Assembly (NCBI RefSeq): GCF_003260995.1
Contig: NZ_CP030040.1
Location: 3,911,367 to 3,963,838, forward strand
DNA: 52,472 nucleotides
Direction of reading: 5' to 3'
Source: Acetobacterium sp. KB-1
GTDB lineage: Bacteria > Bacillota > Clostridia > Eubacteriales > Eubacteriaceae
Position 1 is the first letter of the stretch. Each line of letters begins with the position of its first letter. The notes under the pieces were generated by a model. That model had not been told where the DNA came from. It was given only the letters and a program-made list of their open reading frames with translations, and did not search any database. The translations under genes and the position numbers were made by a program. Positions 19,690 through 26,436 of this stretch are shown here, piece by piece.

Positions 19690-20808
19690 ATGCTTTTATA
19701 TGTAACCAGTAACCAGAACAATGGGATTTTTGATTTTCTGAAAAAGGAAAACGGGATGCCGATTAAAAAATTCATCGGGGATTATGAACTGGCAGCCTTT
19801 GTGGAGAATGATCTCAGTAAATTTGCATCCTATCGCTATCTGGCGGTGGATCTGGAGTGTTTGCTTGATATTCCAGAGGGTTTATTTAAGGCAATACACG
19901 CCATTCAGGATTGGTTTGAACAGCGACTGATCATCTTTGTCCGGGAGATCACCCCAGAGCTGAAACAGGAGCTATTGAATCGGGAAGTCTATAATATCAT
20001 TACCGGCGATCCCAGGGAATTTGAAGCCCAGATTCTAAAGGCAGTCAGTCGGACCGGAATCACCTATCAGGATCAGCTGCTAAAAGATGAGATTCATGAA
20101 GCCGTGGCCATTGAGCAGCCGTCGATTGCAGAAATCATTAAAAGGCCGGTTGTTGTCGATGACCAACCGCTGATTGAAATGCCATTTATTGAGACAGTCA
20201 TAGCGGATCCCATGGAACCGGAAACACGAGCTGAACCGGAGGAACAGTTTATTATCGTGGCCGGCTCCCAGCGTCGAACCGGTACCACCACCACGGCCAT
20301 CCAGTTGGCCAACTATCTGGCCAATCAGGGAAAAATGGTTGCCTATATGGAAGCCAATGATCATAATCATCTCAAGCCGATTATCGAAGCCTACCGCATG
20401 AAAAAAGAAGAAATCGAGGATGGGGAATGGCATCAGACCAAGGGGGTCGATTATTTCTATCGGAATGGCCTGGTCATGAAAACCTATGATTACATCATCT
20501 TTGATGTGGGGGTTTTGAATGAAGATGTGATTGAACCCTTTAGTCAGGGGCACATTAAAATTTTGTGTGGTGCCGGCAAGTGCTTTGAACGGGCAGCTTT
20601 AAATCAGGCATTGGCACACTACCAGAAGGATGAGCTGGAGGAAATCAACCTGTTATTAAATTTCATTGCTCCGGAAGAAGAAGCGACACTTAAAACCTTC
20701 TTCCCAACGGCAAAGTTTAGTCAGTATGCTCCCAATATCATGGGATGGCACGCTAATAAAGAATTGTTCAGACAGTTATTGAAAAGAAATGAGCAGGGGG
20801 TTTCGTAA
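19690..20808 (+). CDS. ParA/MinD/CpaE-like P-loop protein lacking the Walker lysine
   Basis: ATG 19690 follows AGGAGG. The N-terminal 150 residues resemble a degenerate receiver or CpaE-type domain. A MinD/ParA-like nucleotide-binding region then begins EEQFIIVAGSQRRTGTTTTAIQLANYLA. The deviant Walker A of this superfamily is normally KGGxGKT; here RRTGTTT has no lysine at either usual position. A later switch-like segment reads DYIIFDVGVLN. It may therefore bind but not hydrolyse ATP, or belong to a diverged family found in mobile elements. Its stop overlaps the next start as TAATG, indicating translational coupling. Confidence 0.75.
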   Translation: MLLYVTSNQNNGIFDFLKKENGMPIKKFIGDYELAAFVENDLSKFASYRYLAVDLECLLDIPEGLFKAIHAIQDWFEQRLIIFVREITPELKQELLNREVYNIITGDPREFEAQILKAVSRTGITYQDQLLKDEIHEAVAIEQPSIAEIIKRPVVVDDQPLIEMPFIETVIADPMEPETRAEPEEQFIIVAGSQRRTGTTTTAIQLANYLANQGKMVAYMEANDHNHLKPIIEAYRMKKEEIEDGEWHQTKGVDYFYRNGLVMKTYDYIIFDVGVLNEDVIEPFSQGHIKILCGAGKCFERAALNQALAHYQKDELEEINLLLNFIAPEEEATLKTFFPTAKFSQYAPNIMGWHANKELFRQLLKRNEQGVS

Positions 20809-21260
20809 TGACAGCAGCCGTTAAAAAAGGGGACTTCATCCGAACCGATGGAGCCGATCAGACAGTGGTTTTGGATGTGCAGGGCAGTGATGCCCTGCTT
20901 TTTACCGGGACTCAGTTTATCAAAGCCCATGGCATCCAGATGATTGAAGGTAAATTGATCTGGGATTTCGGGAATTATTATCAGTCGATTGATCAGATTC
21001 CCAAAAACTATGAAAACCTGGGTTTCCAGGATCTCAAACTGGATTTGGCCAGCATGAAGCAGACCAATGAAGCGGAAATGATTAAGGCGCTGCTGGTAGT
21101 GGAAAATCGTTTTGAGGGAACGGAGCTTTTGAATCAAATCCATGAGCGGTTTGAAAATGAGGGTTTTAATCTGCTAAATGACGGGTTTGATCGGGTTCAT
21201 GCGGATCTGACCCGGGAAGAAGACTATGAGATTGACGATGATTGGGAGCCGGAAGCATAA
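20808..21260 (+). CDS. Small protein with an unrecognised 60-aa domain and W-E-P-E-A tail
   Basis: The start overlaps the ParA-like stop. Residues 5-65 form a compact beta-rich unit (KKGDFIRTDGADQTVVLDVQ, then SDALLFTG and QFI) that closely matches the C-terminal part of the protein at 22267-23109 and more weakly its N-terminal part. The rest is helical. It ends DDDWEPEA, and the stop is followed after 8 nt by a 17-bp palindrome. I recognise no family. Confidence 0.8.
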   Translation: MTAAVKKGDFIRTDGADQTVVLDVQGSDALLFTGTQFIKAHGIQMIEGKLIWDFGNYYQSIDQIPKNYENLGFQDLKLDLASMKQTNEAEMIKALLVVENRFEGTELLNQIHERFENEGFNLLNDGFDRVHADLTREEDYEIDDDWEPEA

Positions 21261-21268
21261 AGGTAGTC

Positions 21269-21334
21269 TGTTTCCCGAGGAAACAGAAATTCAGAGTGTC
21301 GATCATTAAAGCGCATTTGTTTCCCGAGGAAACA
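21269..21334 (+). repeat. Two 17-bp palindromic repeats
   Basis: TGTTTCCCGAGGAAACA occurs at 21269-21285 and 21318-21334, 49 bp apart rather than 38. They lie between the W-E-P-E-A gene and the next ribosome site. Confidence 0.95.
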
Positions 21335-21368
21335 AGATAATCAGAAAAAAAAGGAGTAATTGACAGCA

Positions 21369-21692
21369 ATGGACACAGTTACTAAAGAATTGTTTGACAT
21401 TTTCAGGAAATATCATTTTGATTCCCCACCAGAATTGAATACTGAAGCCAGAGAAGCGCTTTGCCTATTTCTCAAAAAACTCAAAAAGACAAAAAGCAGG
21501 AAGTCGTATCAAAGCGGTTATAACTACATGTTCTATTTACACTATTTGATGATCATGCGAAGGGGATTAATTGATGAAAATTACCTGATTGTATGCAATG
21601 AACTGGGCAGTTTGATTTATCGCTTTCCACCAACGGAAACCCGAATCAAGTTAATCATCATTGAACTGCTTGAAGAATTTCTAAAGGAGTGA
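21369..21692 (+). CDS. Hypothetical 107-aa helical protein
   Basis: AAGGAG at 21351-21356 serves either TTG 21360 (3-nt spacer) or ATG 21369 (12-nt spacer). I chose ATG. The protein is helical with a basic stretch FLKKLKKTKSRKSYQSGYNY and an acidic C-terminus ELLEEFLKE. There is no family match by eye and no W-E-P-E tail. It ends 4 bp before the next gene, so the two are probably cotranscribed. Confidence 0.65.
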   Translation: MDTVTKELFDIFRKYHFDSPPELNTEAREALCLFLKKLKKTKSRKSYQSGYNYMFYLHYLMIMRRGLIDENYLIVCNELGSLIYRFPPTETRIKLIIIELLEEFLKE

Positions 21693-21696
21693 GCCG

Positions 21697-22161
21697 ATGT
21701 TTGGAAAAAAGAAACCAAAACAGCTGAAAATTTACATCGGTGGATCTAAAGAAAATTTTGACGATGCATTATTTGCCATTCAGAATGGCCTTGCCATGGA
21801 AAAGGATATTACTGGGAAAATTGCTTGTCTGGATTTTGCCCTGAAGGTTTTACAGACTGACCTGAAACATTCCATTCTTTCGGAATCGATTTATAAAAAA
21901 GATATCACAGACTTAAAAGATAGCTATATCCCGTCAGTCACGCCATTAAAAACAGATGGGCAGAACTGGATCAATCAACGAACCGGTGAAATAATCAAGC
22001 CGGTTTTAGATTTTCGTATCGCCGTTATGTTTGAAGTGGAAAAAATGAAATTTGAATTACAGCACGAACTTGAATCCGGTTATATAAAGCCGGGAAGGCG
22101 CTGTGCTATTCCAGATGCATGGCGTTTTTTTATATGTTCAAAATGGATCGATGTCTATTAA
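21697..22161 (+). CDS. Hypothetical 154-aa protein
   Basis: ATG 21697 follows AAAGGAGTGAGCCG. The product starts with a basic patch (FGKKKPKQLKIYIGG), has a helical middle and ends FFICSKWIDVY. I recognise no family. After the stop, the bases GAATATGGGAATACAGATAATCCTG look like a degraded copy of the W-E-P-E coding end that usually precedes the palindrome, so an ancestral tail may have been lost here by frameshift; this is speculative. Confidence 0.65.
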   Translation: MFGKKKPKQLKIYIGGSKENFDDALFAIQNGLAMEKDITGKIACLDFALKVLQTDLKHSILSESIYKKDITDLKDSYIPSVTPLKTDGQNWINQRTGEIIKPVLDFRIAVMFEVEKMKFELQHELESGYIKPGRRCAIPDAWRFFICSKWIDVY

Positions 22162-22189
22162 TCGTTGAATATGGGAATACAGATAATCC

Positions 22190-22244
22190 TGTTTCCCGAG
22201 GAAACAAAATGTCGAAAAGAACAATCCTGTTTCCCGAGGAAACA
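22190..22244 (+). repeat. Two 17-bp palindromic repeats, 38-bp period
   Basis: TGTTTCCCGAGGAAACA occurs at 22190-22206 and 22228-22244. It lies upstream of the ribosome site of the next gene. An open frame reads through these repeats from 22165, but this is not considered coding. Confidence 0.95.
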
Positions 22245-22266
22245 AGATATTCGAAAAGGAGAAAAA

Positions 22267-23109
22267 ATGCAGAAAATTAAAAACGGATCATTTGCAAAGT
22301 ATTTAGTTACGTTGGAAGCGCATGAAAATGACTTGCTGTTATTTAATGGGGATCAATTTATCTGGGCATTCGATGCGGAAATTGATGACGATACCCAAAA
22401 ACTCATGTGGGCAGCTGCCCGTTACTTTGATGATTATCGGATCGTTCCACCATTGGCAGAAATAAAGAAGTATTACAACAATCCATTTTGTATCAGAGAA
22501 GGTTTATGTTTTGCCATTGATCCAGAAAATAACCGGGCAGTGTTGCAGGGTTCAAACTTCCACGATGATGTACGACCGATTAATATTCCAATTTCACCGG
22601 TTGAGCTGGTCGAGTATCAGGGGATTTCTTACCCGGTTACGGCGGTAGCGGATTGGGGATTTTACAATAATACCAGTGTAACCGATCTGATTCTACCGGA
22701 TTCAATTACCCAAATCGGGAATTATGCCTTTGCCAATTCGATCATCCATGACGTGAAAATGCCGGCGGATATCAGTATGGGAAATAATATTTTCTATGGC
22801 TGTAACCATTTAAGTGAAAAGATGAAAAATTATCAGGACGGAATAAAAATTGATCAGCATCCGCAATGCAATCTATTAAGAAAAGGCGATGTTTTTCAAA
22901 CCAATGCTTCCGATCAGACGGTGGTATTGGATGTAAATGGGAGCGACGCCCTGTTATTTAACGGCCGGAAATTCATTCAAGCCACCAATATTCGCCAGGA
23001 CGAACAGGGCTTACAGTGGGACGAAAGCCAGGTTTATGAGCAGTTTAGTGATATTTCAAAACAGCAACCGGAGCAATCGTGTGAGGATGAATGGGAGCCG
23101 GAAATGTAA
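22267..23109 (+). CDS. Leucine-rich/BspA-like protein flanked by duplicated small domains, W-E-P-E-M tail
   Basis: I chose ATG 22267, preceded by AAAAGGAGAAAAA, because the frame upstream merely translates the palindromes. Residues 1-70 and about 205-270 are two diverged copies of the small domain also in the protein at 20808-21260 (C-terminal copy: RKGDVFQTNASDQTVVLDVN, then SDALLFNG). Between them is a BspA-like leucine-rich unit, VTDLILPDSITQIGNYAFANS. It ends EDEWEPEM, with a palindrome 3 nt after the stop. The LRR unit suggests protein binding; function is unknown. Confidence 0.8.
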   Translation: MQKIKNGSFAKYLVTLEAHENDLLLFNGDQFIWAFDAEIDDDTQKLMWAAARYFDDYRIVPPLAEIKKYYNNPFCIREGLCFAIDPENNRAVLQGSNFHDDVRPINIPISPVELVEYQGISYPVTAVADWGFYNNTSVTDLILPDSITQIGNYAFANSIIHDVKMPADISMGNNIFYGCNHLSEKMKNYQDGIKIDQHPQCNLLRKGDVFQTNASDQTVVLDVNGSDALLFNGRKFIQATNIRQDEQGLQWDESQVYEQFSDISKQQPEQSCEDEWEPEM

Positions 23110-23112
23110 TTC

Positions 23113-23167
23113 TGTTTCCCGAGGAAACAAAATTAAAAATACGAACGTCTTGTTTCCCGAGGAAACA
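23113..23167 (+). repeat. Two 17-bp palindromic repeats, 38-bp period
   Basis: TGTTTCCCGAGGAAACA occurs at 23113-23129 and 23151-23167, starting 3 nt after the W-E-P-E-M stop codon. Confidence 0.95.
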
Positions 23168-23183
23168 GGCAGAAAGGAAAAAA

Positions 23184-23393
23184 ATGCAAGCTTTAGCAAT
23201 TGAAAATGAAGTGATCGGTTATATGAATGGCAAAGCGATTGTCAAAAATGAGAATGGTGAGTGGTTTTATGTCGAAGTTCCGGAGGAATTTATTACTGCC
23301 GGCGAACAGATTGCTGATGAAGATTTAGCACCACTGGAACTATTGCCAAAACAGGTTCAGATGGGTATTTTAAGAGAAATGGGAGATCGGTAA
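23184..23393 (+). CDS. Hypothetical 69-aa protein upstream of ArdC-like gene
   Basis: ATG 23184 follows AGAAAGGAAAAA. The product is small and acidic, with a beta hairpin core (VIGYMNGKAIVKNENGEWFYVEVP) and a helical C-terminus. It ends 1 nt before the ArdC-like start, so it is cotranscribed and probably translationally coupled. It could be a partner or regulator of the antirestriction protein, but nothing in the sequence proves that. Confidence 0.7.
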   Translation: MQALAIENEVIGYMNGKAIVKNENGEWFYVEVPEEFITAGEQIADEDLAPLELLPKQVQMGILREMGDR

Positions 23394-24407
23394 ATGGCCA
23401 AGTATGAGAAGCGAAGTCCTGAAGATATTAAAAAAGAAATGGATCTCTATAACCAGAAAATAATTAATCTGGGTGAGTCGTTCAAGCGTGATCCGGCGGT
23501 CATTGCTGAATATTTAGAGTTTTCTTCAAAGTTTTATCGTTACAGCCCCCGAAATCAGCAGCTTATTTTTTCGCAAAATGAAAGGGCATCCTTTGTGGGC
23601 AGTTATCAGTTTTATAAGGAAAAAGGTTATCAGGTGCAGAAGGGTCAAAAAAGCATGAAGATTCTGGTACCGGTTAAAGCGTCTTATTTTTATCGGGATG
23701 GGGAAAATACGTCCACTCCTTTAATTAATGCGACCAAAAGCGAACGAGAGCGGATCAAGCGGGGAGAGATCGAGGTAAAATCGGTCATGCGGTTTAAACT
23801 GGGATCGGTTTTTGATATTTCCCAAACCGACTGCCCGGTAGCCGAATACCCCCGGTTAGTGAGTTTTGGGGAAGTATCTCAGGATCATGCCACCTTATAT
23901 GAGCAGCTACGGAGTTATTGTGAAAACCAGGGATTCCCGGTTGAGGAAACAGCTTTGCGCTCGATCAAATTACGGGGATCCTATACGCCAGATACCAATG
24001 AAATCAGACTGAACGAAAAACTCCAGGATACTCAAAAGCTCGGGACATTTCTGCATGAAATGTCCCATGCTTTTTTAGACCATAGGGCTGAAGCATTTCG
24101 TTCCGAAATAAGTGAACACCAGCATGAATTTGAAGCCGACGGTTTGACCATTATGTTTTTGAGTCGCTTTGGCCTGGAAGTCACTGAAGGAACCAAAGAT
24201 CATCTGGCATCCCATTACCAGAGTTTTCTGGAACAGATCGAAGCGCTGCCGGCAGAAGAACAGAAAAAATTTAGCTTGAACCTGTCCATGGACAAGATCA
24301 ACAATACCTATAAAGAACATATCGGGGCGATGGAAGAACATTTGAATCAACTTAATGCCGGGGCACAGTCTGAAGACTATGAAGAAGAATGGGAGCAGGA
24401 AATGTGA
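23394..24407 (+). CDS. ArdC-like antirestriction protein with W-E-Q-E-M tail
   Basis: The 337-residue protein has an N-terminal ArdC-type DNA-binding domain (YLEFSSKFYRYSPRNQQLIF...YQVQKGQKSMKILVPVK...FKLGSVFDISQTDCP). An M78/IrrE-like zinc peptidase domain follows with HExxH as FLHEMSHAFLDH at about residue 220 and the downstream EFEADGL. ArdC proteins protect incoming conjugative DNA from restriction in the recipient; for plasmid RSA/pSa ArdC, transport to the recipient with DNA has been reported. The C-terminus is EEEWEQEM, a variant of the tag on neighbouring proteins, and a palindrome starts 3 nt after the stop. It is probably intact. Confidence 0.88.
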   Translation: MAKYEKRSPEDIKKEMDLYNQKIINLGESFKRDPAVIAEYLEFSSKFYRYSPRNQQLIFSQNERASFVGSYQFYKEKGYQVQKGQKSMKILVPVKASYFYRDGENTSTPLINATKSERERIKRGEIEVKSVMRFKLGSVFDISQTDCPVAEYPRLVSFGEVSQDHATLYEQLRSYCENQGFPVEETALRSIKLRGSYTPDTNEIRLNEKLQDTQKLGTFLHEMSHAFLDHRAEAFRSEISEHQHEFEADGLTIMFLSRFGLEVTEGTKDHLASHYQSFLEQIEALPAEEQKKFSLNLSMDKINNTYKEHIGAMEEHLNQLNAGAQSEDYEEEWEQEM

Positions 24408-24410
24408 TTC

Positions 24411-24427
24411 TGTTTCCCGAGGAAACA
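24411..24427 (+). repeat. Single 17-bp palindromic repeat
   Basis: TGTTTCCCGAGGAAACA lies 3 nt after the stop of the ArdC-like gene. Confidence 0.95.
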
Positions 24428-24519
24428 GGATTATAATCAATTTAATAGTTTATCCGAGAAGAAAATGCCTTAAAGTTTGGTGTGAAAAAAATGAGGGTGG
24501 TGTTTTTATTAAAAATTTC

Positions 24520-25125
24520 ATGATAAGCATGATATTAATTATGCTGACATTAGTTATCAGTTTTTGGGTAATTGGTGGAAGTAAAATGGATGCAGGTTCG
24601 TTAGGAATAGTCATTGCTCTAATCGGCGTTTTTGGAGCATTATGTACTGGTATTCTTACGTTGTTTAAAGATTTTAAAAAAAGTGAAGATGTCAGACAAG
24701 ATACTGGAGATATGAAACAAAGAGTGCAACGGATCGAAGAAGACAGCAAAAAGACAGTATCGGTTTTAGTTGAAAATATAAATCCAAGCATTAAAAAGAT
24801 CTCAGAAATATCTGGTGGGAATGCTGATGATTTAAGAATTTTAGTTGAAGAACTTAATTATCAAAAACGCCTGAAAAACGAGTCTTCAGGAGATAAAGGC
24901 TATCAGAAAGATCGAACAATCAATTATATTAATCAACTATTTGAAGAAAATGTGATACTAACGAATCAACTCAAAGAAAAAGAAATTGAACTTAACAGAA
25001 GCAAAGAAGCTTTATTAATGCTGAAGGAAAAATGCGAGTTACTTGAGAATGAGAATTTAAAATTAAAAAAAATAATTAAAGAAAAAGAAAATAGTCAGAG
25101 CAATAATTGGGAACCGGAACAGTGA
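24520..25125 (+). CDS. Membrane protein with coiled-coil tail ending W-E-P-E-Q
   Basis: The start is uncertain. ATG 24520 gives a protein beginning directly with a membrane helix, but the nearest good ribosome site (GAGGGTGG, 24493-24500) would better serve a rare ATT at 24508; ATG 24355 lies inside the ArdC gene. Two membrane helices (MILIMLTLVISFWVIGG and IGVFGALCTGILTLF) precede a charged coiled coil (LKEKEIELNRSKEALLMLKE). The cytoplasmic C-terminus is NNWEPEQ, with a palindrome 3 nt past the stop. I recognise no family. The sequence is more AT-rich than its neighbours. Confidence 0.7.
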   Translation: MISMILIMLTLVISFWVIGGSKMDAGSLGIVIALIGVFGALCTGILTLFKDFKKSEDVRQDTGDMKQRVQRIEEDSKKTVSVLVENINPSIKKISEISGGNADDLRILVEELNYQKRLKNESSGDKGYQKDRTINYINQLFEENVILTNQLKEKEIELNRSKEALLMLKEKCELLENENLKLKKIIKEKENSQSNNWEPEQ

Positions 25126-25128
25126 TTC

Positions 25129-25183
25129 TGTTTCCCGAGGAAACAGGAACGTCAAAAATATAATCTTGTTTCCCGAGGAAACA
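25129..25183 (+). repeat. Two 17-bp palindromic repeats, 38-bp period
   Basis: TGTTTCCCGAGGAAACA occurs at 25129-25145 and 25167-25183, starting 3 nt after the W-E-P-E-Q stop. Confidence 0.95.
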
Positions 25184-25206
25184 AAATACAGAAAACACAT
25201 CACAAG

Positions 25207-25232
25207 GAGATTCAAGCAGATCTCTTTTTTTT
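25207..25232 (+). terminator. Rho-independent terminator
   Basis: GAGAT (25207-25211) pairs with ATCTC (25220-25224) and is followed by eight T. It is a diverged copy of the terminator at 26367-26390; the surrounding bases of the two intergenic regions are also alike. Confidence 0.75.
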
Positions 25233-25385
25233 CAATCTCAATGACAAGCTCATTCTGATGAACGGTGAACAGGTTGAAGGGAGGTTTTTTTAAAATAGAT
25301 GATAAGGTAGCGTGAATTGTGTTATCATTAGCTAAACATTTTACGTTGTCAAAGAAAGTACGCTAAGAAAGTGAGGGATGACCGA

Positions 25386-26171
25386 TTGAAGATTGAACAG
25401 CTAATAAAAGAAATTGAAAATAAAAATAACGTCCTTCAGTCCTGCCGGCCTTTAACGCAAGGAGAATTAGAACGACTCAACGAATCATTTATGGTTCAGT
25501 TTACCTATAACTCCAATGCGATTGAAGGCAATACCTTAACGCTTGGAGAAACTGCCATGGTTTTAGAAGGACTTACCATTGATCAAAAACCATTAAAAGA
25601 TCATTTGGAAGCCATCGGTCATCGGGACGCCTTTGAATATATTAAAGACCTGGTGAGTGAAAAAGCCATTTTATCCGAAGCAGTTATTAAAAATATTCAC
25701 TCCTTAGTTTTAATCAATCGACCCAAAGATAAGGGGATTTATCGACGAATACCGGTTTCAATTGCAGGAGCCTTTATCGAGCCGGTGCAGCCGGTTCAGA
25801 TACAGCCATCCATGGAAGAATTGATTCTAAAGAATGAACAGTGGAAGTCAACACTTCATCCAATTGAGCGAGTGGCACGGTTTCATTTAGAATTTGAAGG
25901 GATTCACCCCTTTATTGACGGAAATGGTCGTACCGGTCGGTTAATCCTTAATCTTGATCTGATGCAGAATAATTATCTGCCCGTTAATGTGAAATTTTCA
26001 GATCGGAAAAAATATTATGAAGCATTCGACACGTATTTTAGAAATGATGATGTTTCAGCAATGGCGGAACTGATCGGAAACAACCTTTTAGAACGCATTA
26101 ATGAATATATCAACATTCTGTCCAATTCTCAAGCCCTTGAAATTGATGAAGAATGGGAACCTGAACAATAA
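25386..26171 (+). CDS. Fic-domain protein (probable AMP-transferase) with W-E-P-E-Q tail
   Basis: TTG 25386 is 8 nt after GAGGG; GTG 25371 in the same frame is an alternative with a poor ribosome site. The 261-residue protein has the Fic core motif HPFIDGNGRTGR at about residue 173, with His and the anion-binding GNGR visible. An N-terminal inhibitory-helix motif SNAIEGN fits the [S/T]xxxE[G/N] rule of self-inhibited class II Fic proteins. Fic enzymes usually transfer AMP to proteins. A winged-helix tail seems absent or short. It ends DEEWEPEQ, followed after 3 nt by five palindromes. The gene lies between two similar palindrome-plus-terminator blocks, as if inserted as a cassette. Confidence 0.88.
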   Translation: MKIEQLIKEIENKNNVLQSCRPLTQGELERLNESFMVQFTYNSNAIEGNTLTLGETAMVLEGLTIDQKPLKDHLEAIGHRDAFEYIKDLVSEKAILSEAVIKNIHSLVLINRPKDKGIYRRIPVSIAGAFIEPVQPVQIQPSMEELILKNEQWKSTLHPIERVARFHLEFEGIHPFIDGNGRTGRLILNLDLMQNNYLPVNVKFSDRKKYYEAFDTYFRNDDVSAMAELIGNNLLERINEYINILSNSQALEIDEEWEPEQ

Positions 26172-26174
26172 TCT

Positions 26175-26343
26175 TGTTTCCCGAGGAAACAGGAAATAGA
26201 AAAATACGATCTTGTTTCCCGAGGAAACAGGAAATGAAAAACCACGATCTTGTTTCCCGAGGAAACAGGAAATGAAAAATCACGATCTTGTTTTCCGAGG
26301 AAACAGGAAATGAAAAATCGCAATCTTGTTTCCCGAGGAAACA
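26175..26343 (+). repeat. Array of five 17-bp palindromes with exact 38-bp period
   Basis: Copies start at 26175, 26213, 26251, 26289 and 26327. The fourth has one change (TGTTTTCC). The 21-bp intervals are themselves similar (for example GGAAATGAAAAATCACGATC), so this is a tandem 38-bp repeat, not a CRISPR. The first copy is 3 nt after the Fic stop codon. Confidence 0.96.
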
Positions 26344-26366
26344 AAATACAGGAAATACATTAAAAG

Positions 26367-26390
26367 GAGATCCAAGCGGATCTCTTTTTT
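26367..26390 (+). terminator. Rho-independent terminator after the Fic gene
   Basis: GAGATCC (26367-26373) pairs perfectly with GGATCTC (26378-26384) over an AAGC loop and is followed by six T. It separates the Fic cassette from the giant methylase/helicase gene. Confidence 0.88.
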
Positions 26391-26436
26391 CTTTTCAATC
26401 ACAATGACAAATCCATATTGACGAAAGGTGAATAGA

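Noticed and set aside
22165-22266. N-terminal extension of the LRR protein
   Set aside because: It reads through two palindromes and has no ribosome site; ATG 22267 has one.
26175-26343. CRISPR array
   Set aside because: The palindromes are evenly spaced like a CRISPR, but the 21-bp intervals are nearly the same as each other, the repeat is only 17 bp, copies are scattered after many genes and no cas gene is present.
26129-26344. Minus-strand frame with FPRET/FLGKQD repeats, and similar frames at other palindrome clusters
   Set aside because: The frame is only a translation of the palindromic repeats; it has no ribosome site and its repeats follow the DNA repeat.
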